From NCBI GenBank assembly GCA_009760885.1, contig CM019716.1, positions 1,432,501-1,496,500 on the forward strand: a DNA stretch of 64,000 nt. The letters are read 5' to 3'. Under the pieces are notes generated by a model. The model had not been told where the DNA came from. It saw only the letters and a program-made list of their open reading frames with translations, and ran no database searches. Shown in pieces: positions 27,001 through 39,000 of this stretch. The position numbers and the translations under genes were made by a program. Source of the DNA: Achatina immaculata (taxonomy: Eukaryota > Mollusca > Gastropoda > Stylommatophora > Achatinidae). The first letter of the stretch is position 1. Every line of letters starts with the position of its first letter.

Positions 27001-30000
27001 GTGTTTGATGCTGTGCACCAAGATGTTGAGCCATATTCTAAATGTGGTAGAATACTTTGCTGATATACATTCTTGAGGATTCTTTCACTAGCTCCCCATG
27101 TGGTTCCACTCAATTTTCTTAATATGGCTAGTTTTCTTCTGGCTTTTGCTTCTGCACTGTTGATGTGTTGCTTCCACGTCAGTTTTGAGTCAAGAGTCAC
27201 TCCTAAGTAAGTGGGTTGGTTGTCCATCCTTGAGGGTATTTCATTTACAAAGATCTTGCCTGCTTTCTGTTTAGATGAGAGAGTGAACAGAGTGGTACTT
27301 GATTTCTCTGTGTTGATACTTACACACCATTTGTTTGTCCATGATGTCAAGATGTCTGCTGCTCTTTGGAGTCTCTGTGTAGCAACTGTCGCATATTCAT
27401 CTGTACACCACATGGCCAGATCATCTGCATACAGTGCCGCTTTGATTCCATAGGGAAGTTCCTTGACCAGGTCATTAATGAATACAAGGAATAGTGTAGG
27501 CGAAAGGACTCCTCCTTGTGGTACACTGTGACGCAGAAGTACTTTCTGGCTTTTGTGTCCATCCATTACTACTCTGGCTCTTCTATTGTGTAAATAGGAC
27601 TTTATCCAGTTGTACAGTCTTCCATTCACATTGCAGTTTCTTAGTTTCCACAGCAGACCTTTTTTCCATACTTTATCAAAGGCTTTCTTCAGGTCTATCC
27701 ATGCTGCTAGTACAAGGTTTTTCTCTTGGAATGCATCCTCAATCTCTTGAGAGAGATAGGTCACTTGATCTTCCGTACTGTAGTACTGCCTAAATCCTGC
27801 TTGTTGTGGAACGAGAAGGTTTTCACTTTCTAGGTACCATTTTAGCCTCAGGTCAATGATGCGTTCCATCGTTTTGCATAGGCAGCTAGTGAGACTGATT
27901 GGCCTGTAGCTGGAGGCAGTATCACTGTTTTTCCCTGGTTTTAGCAGTGGTACCATGCTCGCTTCCTTCCAGATTTGAGGTAACTTACCTGTGCTCCAGC
28001 ACATATTGAAAATATCCAACAGCTTTCCCATTGCTGCCATTCCCAGGTTCTTGATCATTTCATTGGACACTCCATCTGGTCCTGGTGATTTCCTTGGTTT
28101 CAGTTTACTAACTGCTAGGTCTAACTCACTGCGTGTGATTGGTGCATCCATGACCTCCACTTTTCTGACTTGTTCCTCCTCTTTCTGTGGCTCGATGCGC
28201 ACTGTACGCTCCTTGTTTGGATGGATATCAATGTTGCAGTCCTGTGCAAACATGCGAGCAAAGTGATCTGCTACCTGCTTACCTGTAAGAGTTTTCTCAT
28301 CCTCTACTAGTGTAACCTTTGTACTTCTTCCAGTACTCTCATCATTTAACTGTTTGATTAGTTTCCACAGTTTCCTTCCATCCTTTTCAAAGTTTAGGGA
28401 CTCTGTTTTCTCTCTCCAACTTTCCCGTCTGGCTTGCAGCTTTGCTCTCTGAAATTTGGCCTTAGAATGTTAGTAATTATTGTGGTTTTCTTGGCATGGT
28501 CTATTTTCTGCTTGCTTTCGAGCTGCTTCCACGTCATCATGGAGTTTTCCCAGCTCACTAGACCAGTATGGTTTATAGTCCCTGCGAGCTCCTCTAGGAA
28601 TGGTTTCACGAGCGGCCTGAAGGATACAAGCATTGAATTCCTTCACTATGCTGTTAATATCCTTACCTTCTATGGACAGCTGTCCCAACAGGATACCTGT
28701 ACGATGTCTGTACATTGTCCAGTTTGCTTTTTTATAGTTCCATCTGGGGAGAGGGCTACTGGTGTTAAGGAGTTCATTTTCTATTGTCAGGAAGACTGGT
28801 CGATGGTCGCTACCTCCAGGTTGTTTTCCAACTTCACGTGTAATGTTCCACTTCAGATCTGGAGAGTGGAATGCCAGATCTGGTGTTGATTTTGTATGCC
28901 AAGCCCTTGAGTAAAATGTTGGGGGATCCATTGGCTGGTTGATCAGGAGAAGTCCATTATCATCCTGCCAGCTCTCAACTTCCTCTCCTCTCTTGTCTAT
29001 GTGGTCATAGCCCCAGCTCTGGGAATGGCTGTTAAAATCACCACAGACCATCAGTCTCTCTTTGTGTGGGATTGTTTCTAAAGCAAGTGGGCAGTCATTA
29101 GGACAGTAATAGTTAAGGAGGTGGAAATCTGTATTACTACTTTTTAGATGGATCATCTGGTATTCGGCTCCTTCCATGTACACTCCCACCTGACGTGCAC
29201 TGATGTTATTCTTAACAAGTGTGAGTACTCCTCCTTTTCTTCTGTCCTGTCGGTCTGATCTAAAACACTGGTAGCCTCTGATTTTAAAGGCGGCATCTTT
29301 GGTTAGGTGTGTCTCCTGTATGCAGCATATACTTACCTGCTCTGCAAAAAGTATGTTCTCTAGTTCAACCTTTTTGCTATAGCCATCTCTAACACTGCTG
29401 ACACTCTCAGCATTCCACTGCATTATTTTAAGTTCTTGCTTTTTGGCTGTTTTCTTCTGTTGTATTTTTTGGCCAGTAGCTCTACTCTCATGTCTCCTGA
29501 CTCCACAAGACGAACTGAGAGGACCTCCAGTAGCATTGGGTGGACCCTTTCGAGGCAGGGGGCCCGGCACTGCACCTGCCTGGTTAGTCTTCACAGGGCG
29601 AGCACCATGTTTGAAAACTGCAGATAGAGACATTTCATTAGCGATAATGCGTGTTACCCTGATTTTTGCGATGCGCCTTTTGGCTGGGTAACTCCGACTT
29701 CAGCACCTTTCCTTGCTAGGGCAGACTGTGGTCTTGCTCAGACTGCCATGAAGACAGTGTGGCTGGCCTGGCCAAAACTTTGTTTTCCAGCCTCTGGTGG
29801 CTGTACTTAAGCCCCTTCTCCATGTCAGATGGTTTTGAGACAGTTCCACAAAGACACTCTGACTTTGAGATGAGGAATCTGATGAGTGCTTCAACGATAT
29901 CCATTCCCCACCACCCATAGTCTACTGGCTTTGTTTTGTTTACATCATTCTGATAGCCATTGTTGTAAAGACCCATAGGCTTGTCACGTCCTGGATTCAT

Positions 30001-33000
30001 TGGTTTCACACCAGACTTCCCTCATCCCCGCCAGAGATCTCCATGTCCCCATCCGTCCACCAATCTGACATTACATTTTACAAAAATAACAATTACAATT
30101 AGTGTTGATTGCTACAAGTTTCAGGGCTACAGAGGTAGGTCAGAGTTCTTAAGCAAAAGATCTATGTTCCCTGTCTCACAAACACTATGTTAAGATAAGT
30201 GTGCTCTTAACACAGTTGTTCCCAGGGGATGGAGATGGTACGTGATGTTGATGATGAAGATATTTATGATTTGCTCCTTTGTTAAGTAGCTGGTGTGAAT
30301 TTATATTTGGCCTGTATAGTGATCTCATGAAGTTAATTTTATGACTACTTTTTTCCCTCCCTCAGGTACAAAGGTCGGCAGAGAGTGATGCCGACAGTTC
30401 CTAACCAGCCAAGTGAGGCTGGTTATCATTTCATGTTTGAACTAGCAAAAACTGTCCTCCAGAAGGCAGGTGGCACATCATCCACGTCCTTGTTTACTCA
30501 GCCTAGCAGCAACACTAGTCACAGCGGACCTCACAGGAACCTGCACTTATGTGCATTTCAGATAGGCTTATATGCCTTGGGATTGAGTAACTGTGTCTCC
30601 CCCAACTGGCTGTCTAGAACTTACTCGTCTCATGTGTCATGGATTACAGGTAAATTGGCCGGGCGTAGATTGGTGTGTCTTTAAACTTGTAACATTTTCA
30701 ACTTTAGAACGTTTTTATTGTTCGCATCACCCTTTGCCTTTGCACTTCTTATTTCATCAATATCTTTTACGTATTCCAGACTATGTGAACACAATGAGAG
30801 TCTGTACACTTATAAAATGCAACAAAAGTGCACTTTTATAAAAATAGCAAGACAGAAAAAAAAAATGTACAAGATTTCAAATAATTTTTAAGAATTTTAG
30901 TAATATGTTGGGATTTCTGGGGGCGAAGATACTGTCCACTGTGGCATTTGGTGACCCATACCTGGCATGCTGATGTCAGAGTTGACAAACCATAGCTGAT
31001 AAAGATCCTGTCCCATATCTCGGTTGGTACCACTCAGTAACAGACCTATCCTGGCTAATGGGGCAGAGATCGCCATAGTCTCCAAGCCAACTGCTAAAGA
31101 ACTATTGCACACCCCCTGCTTTTTAGCTGCACACAGAGACTGAAAAATAACTGCCATGAGCCGCTTCAAAGCAGACATGATGCTCTACCTCAACACCCTC
31201 ACAGCATTGGCTGCAAAGAACACCAGCTTTCAGTTCTAGGGGGATGCAAGATAAGACATTAATTTATTCTTCATTTCTGAAGAAATCTTTGTTTGATCAT
31301 CATTATATGAGTGTATACAATAACTGAAAAGAAGACCTGTATATTCAGCTACCTGGCACAAGACAAAAAGGGTGAAAAACTCATAAGTCAGAGCAGTCAT
31401 CATCCATCATCATCATCATCATTGCCTTTCACTCTCTTGAGAGCATAGGCTTTGATAAAGGTGCTCTCCAGTCATCCCTGTTCTTGGAATTATTCTCTGC
31501 TTCCTTCCATGTGCATCTCTTGTCTCTGAACACTGTCATAATTTCTCTTCTTCCTTGTTTTTTTTTTTTTTTTTCTTGAGGAGTCCATGTCAGTGCCTGT
31601 CTTGCTAAGCTGGTGTCAGGTTTCCTCAGTGTGGTCAATCCACCTCCACTTCCTAGACATGATTTGTAGGTTCATAGGTTCTTGTCCTGCCCTTTCCCAG
31701 ATCTCCTCGTTCCTGATCTTGTCCTGCCATTTAATGTTTAAAATCCTCCTCAAGCAGTAGTTCATGAGTGTTTGTATCCTCTGTTGTATTGTCTTGGTCA
31801 TAACCCATGTCTCTGAACCATATAGCAGGACAGTCTTTACGTTTGTATTGAAAAGCCTAAGTTTGGTTCTTGTTTTGATGCTCTTAGATGACCATATTTA
31901 AAGTTGGATAAATGCTGTCCTGGCTTTGGTTATTCTAGCTTTTCCATTCCCCTGTATTTATCCACCGTTGCCTAAATATGTGAAACATTCTACTTCCTCA
32001 GTTGGCACTTCCTTGATTACCATGAGGCTGTTGCTTGCACTGTTACTTTTCGTTATCTTTGTTTTTTTGTGTGTTAACATCTAGTCCCAAAGTCAGAGTA
32101 GTGGAACCCCCTTTACCCTTGGTATGTGGGATACTGTATGAGAAATGATGATTAAAATGACCTTAATGTCAATCTTTTTTTTTTTTTTTGTACTGTGTTA
32201 AAACCCTAGGCCAAGCCACAGAAATTGGCAGTGCTGCCATTCGAATGATCATTGACACGTGGGAGGGTCACCTTACACCACCAGAAGCTGCTTCATTGGC
32301 TGATCGTGCATCGAGAGGCCGTGACCCAACCATGGTCCGTGTTGCAGCTGAACTGGCCTTGTCCTGTTTACCTCATGCACATGCCCTGAATCCATCAGAG
32401 GTGCAAAGAGCTTTGTACCAGTGTAAGGAGCAGAGCAGAGATATGCTAGAAAAGGCATGTTTGGCAGTTGAGACAGCAGCTGAGGGTGGTGGTGTTTTTC
32501 CCGAGGTAAGCATTTTCATCTCTTGTTTTTGTCTCTTCTGTTTTGTACATGCATGATGTGAGTTTTTAGCTATAGACTGTCAGGTGTCCAGTCTGCTATT
32601 ATTTTTTTTTTACCCGGAATAGAATTATGAAAAGACACTTGCTGTATCAGTCAGTCATTTGTATGTCCCTTGCAGAGCTTTGCCTCCCTAACAGCTCTCC
32701 TGTAGGCCTCTTGGTTGTAAGCAAGATACCCTGCTGCTGATGTGTCTATTTGCAGATCATCAGTGTCTTGTAGCCATCTTCGCCTTGGTCTTCCTCTCTT
32801 TCTTTTTCCCATTATGCACCCTTCCAAGACTGTCTTCTTTAAATTCTCACATATGAGATATATGGTAATATGTCCAAAATATTTAAGTTTTCTCTGTTTA
32901 ATCTTCTGTACTAGCCAACCTTCATCAATTTTAAGTTCTTATAGTATGGATATATCCATACTTGCTGTATATGTTAGCAAAATTTAGCATAAATAGTTGC

Positions 33001-36000
33001 TTAATTTGATCATCTGCATGCCTCAACATTTAGTATATATTAAAATTTGTGAGAGAAAGATGCTGAATGGAAAATAAAAAAAAAAATTTGAATGACATGA
33101 GTCTACCAACCCAATCATTACATGAAAACTGTTTTGATTAAACAAGATTAGCCCCACATAGAAAGTCTTCCTACTGATTTTTTTTTTGTTGAATGTGTGA
33201 TTTTAGAGATCTGGAAAGATCAGTTTGAGAGATGGTCATTATGCAGTTAAACACTTACAACATATAAAAAAAAACAAAAAACCAGACTTCCCAATGAAGA
33301 AATAATGACAGATAGAAGGTATTGCTTTTGTTATAAGTAGAAGAAATGGACCTGACTTGCTATAAGTAAGTGGATAGAATCTAGTATATAGGCTTGAAAC
33401 AGATGAGATAAAGTGAGAAAAAGCATCACATTCAGCCAATGAATTTCAAGGCATTTGTCAGCATTAATTCCAGAAGATGGACCTATAAGAAGATGGAATG
33501 CATAGCTGTTGTGTGTGCAAAGATAACAGGTGTTGACCATATGTAGACTTGATCAGTGAATTCTGCTGAATTTTATTGTGTTATTTATTCTATTGTTCTG
33601 TCCCCATCAATAATTGTAAGTGTTCCGCAGCAATTAGAGAAACAGCATTCATGCCACCCACTATTTGGCACACATATTGAGGGTTTGAAAGGCACAGAAG
33701 AAAGGTAGTAGAAAAAAAAATGGATAAATCTAGGGAAAAAATAGTGAAATTCAGAAACTTAATGGTAGTGACGACTCCTAGATGTTGTTTTTCATGTTTA
33801 ATCTTAGAGAAAAATGGCATGTAAACTTGGTTGCAAACAGAAGACCTGTGACGTGCACCAGTAACATAGTTTCACTCAAATTCTTTAGGTGCTCTTTGAT
33901 GTTGCCCGTCATTGGTATGAGCTGTCTGAAGAGGCCAGTCAGAACTCCCCTGATTCTGTTGATGGCAGTGACAGCAGCAGCCACACTCTGAGATCAAGAC
34001 GAGAGTCTGGGAGTCCATCTGCATATCCCTCTTCTGACCCACCTTCTACTAGGTTAGCGGGTCATCCATACCAGTAAGTGACTCTCACATTGTTTTGTTT
34101 GTATATCAACATTATCATTAATACCAGGCTTATATACCAAGGTTTTTTATTTGTTTTTTTTTTTGTTAACATTTAGCTTTATGCCAGTTTATGCCTTGGT
34201 ACAAGGAGTGAATGAAGATTGATAAATATTAGTCTTTTATCAGGTACCAAACTCAGATAATCAATTATAAGTCTTATTGAGTGGAGCGTGGCATGAAATT
34301 ATTCATAGTTTTTGTTGCTGATGGTGTTTCATGAAATTTTAATGTTGGTGCATTTTTAAAGTGGTTTATTTGAACATCCACTGTAGATGTAATGATGTTT
34401 TGTGAGATGTACATGTTTTATATATGCACTTACATTTTCTGTGCTTTGTGAGAAATGTACATCCTTGAATGATATTCATTTTCTCATCTTCAGTGAGCGA
34501 TCAAGCCCAAGCACCAGCGTAACCACAGTGCATTACAGTGGCATGGTTGGCGTTATTGCTGGTGGCAGCCAGTCGTCACCTCATACACAGCAGCAAGTTG
34601 TTCCCGCACAGACATCTTCTTCACCACAGCTTATCCAGACCTCATCTCCCCACCTTCCCCCGCAGGCTGTTGTTCTTCTTCCAGCCCCAAGTGCTGGTCC
34701 ACCACAGCTGGGGGCCCATTATGTACCACCTTACAACTATGTACAGCAAGTGACAACGGCTGCTCCTCCACCAGGTCCATTTGGCCATCATCATTTTCCC
34801 CACAATCCCTCGCCTCACCATACTCTTCACAGTCATAGCCTGCACCACCCGGCATATGTTGCTTCCTACACATACCCCGGGCAGGCATCCTTCAGCAACC
34901 TACCACCAAATATATACCATCCTGGGAGTGCCACTCACCTGCGCACTCTTCCCCACTCAGTACAGGTATTCCCTAGCCAGCCCCACCCTGTCATGCATGC
35001 CATACATCCAGTAGAGGTGGTCACAGCAAGTCCACCAGCTGGAAGCCCTGCCCAAGTTCAGAGCTCTGCTATGGCCATTCCCCAGGTCCAGCCCAGCACA
35101 CATAACCAGATGCAGTTCCACTATCTGATGGCCACTTTCCGCACAGGCATGCTTGCCATGGAGACACTGTCACGTAAGGTGCATGATGACAGGCCCCAGA
35201 CTAAGTATGCACGTAACCCTCCATATGGAGAAGATGTGAGATGGCTTTTAAGTGTGGCCATTAAATTAGGTCAGTTTTTGGACTGTACTTGTATGTGAAT
35301 GCTTGATAAATAGAATGCATACAAGTGAAAGTATATGTATGTGTATGAAATCACTGGTTAAACTAATTATATGTAAGTTGTGTGTCTTGAGAAGACTCCA
35401 CCTTATGTTTAATACAATTAGAAAAATTGAAAGAATCTTCAGCGAAGTTTAACTTCCCGTGCTGGAGGAAGAAACACGGACGTGTTCTGGAGTGCGAGAG
35501 TAAAAACGTGGGTCTTGATGTGTTGGGGGTATAGTTATAAAATGGAATGGAAAACAGTATTCCCATGTACTTCCGTATACTTAATATGTTTCAAAGTATA
35601 GCTAAATGAATGAAAATTTCTTAAATGCAGAGTTTTTTAGGGAAAAAAGAAGTAATGTGATGTTTTTAGACAATGATTGTGCCCAGCTCACCATCAGCTA
35701 GGTCTAGATCTACACTACTTACCATCTGAGATGTGTAGATCTACTTGTCGATCTCGTATTCTGATTCTATGTTGCATTCTCGCTAAATTAATGTCTGAAA
35801 TAACTCCTAACTACTTTTCCAGTCATCTAAATATGTTTAGATCTACTTGGGATACATTCAAGAGCAGTGGGGTGGTCACAGACCATGTCCATACCCCTAT
35901 CTACATCATCAGAAATTGAAACATTTCAGTCTTTCTCTTCCTTTTTCTTGCTCGGCATCACTCGTAACTAGGCACTCTTTCGGCATTTTGAAAAATGTCA

Positions 36001-39000
36001 CCAGAATCGTGGACGAAATATGTACAGTCTAAATGTTACATTGGTTGTTTTGTTGAAACAAACCAATGATCATTATAATGACCATTCGCATGCACGGGGT
36101 ATACCGGAAGCGTCATTAATATAATGAATCAACAGATATCATTGATCTGGATAGACAAGGAAGATTTGGATGAACTTGCTGTCATACATAAGTAAATTGA
36201 GAAGAACAGGGAGGTAGAAGAGAGAAAGTTGACTAAATGGTGGCACACTTAGAACAAAACAACAGATTGATCTACTGAGATGCTGTAGACCAAACGAAAT
36301 TGTGAAAATAGTAACACAAATTTGCTAGACTCTTTGTATTGGCTGGTTAAAAATAGGAAGCATGGAATAATTTGAAAATGTTGATTCTTCTTCGTACGCA
36401 CACTGGCGATGTTGCATGGTACCTTGATTTTTGCAATGTGCCTTTTGGACGGGTACCTCTGACTTCAATACCTTTCCTTGCTAGGGCAGACTGTGGTCTT
36501 GCTCAGGCTGCCATGAAGACAGTGATGTAGGCTGGCCTGGCCAAAACTTTGTTTTCCAGCTAGTCCCTTCTCCACATCAGATCCAGCATGCAATGCTGGC
36601 TGGCCAGATGGCTTTGAGACAGTTCCGACTTTGGGATGGGGAATCCAATGAGCACCTCAGCGATATCCATTCCCCACCACCTGTAGTCTGCTGGCTCTTG
36701 TTTTGTTTACATCATTCTGATAGCCACTGTTGTAAAGGCCCATAGGCTTGTCATGTCCTGGATTAATTGGTTTCACACCAGATTTTCCCCATCCCTGCCA
36801 GCAATCTCTATGTCCCCATCCGTCCACCAACCTGACATTACATTTTACAAAAATAACAGTTACAATTAGTGTTGAGTGCTACAGATTTCTGGGCTACAGA
36901 AGTAGGTCAAAGTTTTTAAGCAATCGATGTTCTCTGTCTCACAAAGACTATGTTAAGATAAGTGTGTTCTTAACACAGCTGTTCCCAGGGGAAAAAATGT
37001 TGATTAATTATAAACATTTTTGTGTAACATGTTATTGTTAAAGTAAAAGCTAAAGGTAATCCTCTCATGCCTTAGAGGCACATAGGGATATGGTGTTAGT
37101 GTCCATATTTTCCTTGACCTGTCAGCATACTAGAGGGTGATATGGTCAGTATCACGCCTGGCTGCCTTTCCTTTCCCAACTCCAGAAGAAATCAGGTACC
37201 CATTTCTACAGCTGGGTGACTGGGGCGCCTCCGGCCGGATTCAAACCCCCCGACCTTCACCACGAGAGACCAGTGCACTAACCACTTCGCCACTCAGACG
37301 CCCAGAGTAGTTAAAGTAGGGGTATCCAATGTTATTGTTAGAGTAGTTAAACCAAGGGTATCCAGTGCTATTGTTAGGGTAGTTAAAGTAAGGGTATCCA
37401 ATGTTATTGTTAGAGTAGTTAAAGTAAGGGTATCCAATGTTATTGTTAGAGTAGTTAAAGTAAGGGTATCCAACTGTCTGCCCTTGGGGGCCTTCTTTTG
37501 TAGCCTGTGAGGTAATTGTGAAAATGTAATTCATTTCAGTAAAATAAATATTTGTTAACCAAGAAACAAAAGAAGGGAATTATCATATTCCAATTCACCT
37601 TTACTTCATAATTATCATCTTTTATCATTTTTGTATAATTTGGCAAAAAACGGGTTGATTTAGACTTGCCCACCTCTCAGCTCGTGTACAATTAGGCATC
37701 TGGGCCACATGAAGTTAATCATCATCATCAGGTCCTGTGCTGACTGGCGTTGGCTATTATGCTTCTCCAGAGTACACGATCCTTCATGCAGGCCATCAGC
37801 TCAGTTGGTGATCTCCTCTCACACCATCCCGTCAGACTGCCCAGTATCATTCCTCTTGGTCTTCCTCTTGATCTTCTTCCTTCTATTTTTCCTGTTGTTA
37901 TAATATTTTCAGTCCCCCCCTCTTCTCATTGCTTGTCTTATGAAAGTACATTGTCTCTCTCTTATCTTTTTCACATGATTTTTTTGTCTCTCCAGCTCTT
38001 CTCACACATTCTTAATTAGTTATTTTTGCTGTCCAGGGAATTCGCAACATTCTTCTAATAAACCACATTTCTGCTGCTTCCAATGATTTTTGTGCAGACC
38101 TGCCTATTGTCCATGATTCACTTCCATATAACAAGATAGGTTCAATACAGCATTTTAGGACTCGTTTTCTAACATTCATTGATAAGGATGTGTTGGCTAA
38201 TATGTTTCTCATTCTCTGAAATGCAGTCTTTGCTTGGCCTATTCTGTTCCTAATTTCTGTTCTGCATTTCCCATCTGAAGTTATTACTGTTCCAAGGTAT
38301 TTGAATTTCTGCACCTGCTTTAGAATAGTTCCGTTTAATTTTATACTGCATGCTGGTGAACTCTGTTTCTTAGATATAACCATAGTCTCTGTCTTTTTGA
38401 TGTTCAAAGTAAGGCCTTTCTGTTCACTTTCTTTGGCGACTTTATCCAAGAGATTTTGCAGGTCTTGTTGGTTCTCAGCTATCGGTACTGTGTCGTCAGC
38501 ATACTGAAGGTTGTTAATATTGTATGTGCAAAGGAGTGTGATGACCACCGGACTATCAGCCTCTCATGTCACATAACAAAGCTACTTCTGAGAATCATTA
38601 TGAGAAGAAGAAGGAAAAAGATAAAAATGGAAATAGCAGATGAACAGTTTGGATTTGTTGAAGGAAAGGGAACACACAGTGCCATTTATGCTTTACAAAC
38701 ACTAACAGAAAGAGCTTTAGAAGTACAGAAAGATCTCTACTTATGCTTCATTGATTACACCAAGGCATTCGACAAGGTGAAACATAATGAAATTATTAAA
38801 ATGCTTGAAGACATCAACATAGACGGCAAAGACCTGAGGATTGTAAAACATCTATACTGGCAGCAAGAAGCAGCAATTCGAGTTGAAATAGAACTGGAAA
38901 ATATCAACCTATAAAACAAGGGGTGCGACAAGGATGTGTACTATCTCCAGACCTTTTTTCTCTGTACAGCGAGAATATTCTAAGAACGATCATCACAGAA

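Larger units (their letters stand above)
25749..30230 (-). mobile_element. Full-length RNase H-type LINE with perfect 13-bp duplication
   Basis: GGAGATGGTACGT occurs at 25736-25748 and 30231-30243, so the element is 4482 bp. On the minus strand it has a ~600-bp 5' leader, an AP endonuclease, a reverse transcriptase, an RNase H domain and a (GAA)n end. This order fits the I-like group of LINEs (I, Nimb and relatives); I cannot set the clade. No separate ORF1 is seen. Only two coding lesions are visible: an in-frame TAA near 28470 and a 1-nt loss near 26822. It sits antisense in ZSWIM8 intron 11. Confidence 0.93.

Noticed and set aside
34631..35014. Extra frames of 68-85 codons within the largest His/Pro-rich exon.
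   Set aside because: Shadows of the true frame. The composition of the exon keeps other frames open.
37060..37303. tRNA gene on the minus strand.
   Set aside because: Box A and box B are recognisable, but the cloverleaf is not intact and the sequence is a member of a dispersed family with a long non-tRNA body, so it is a SINE head.
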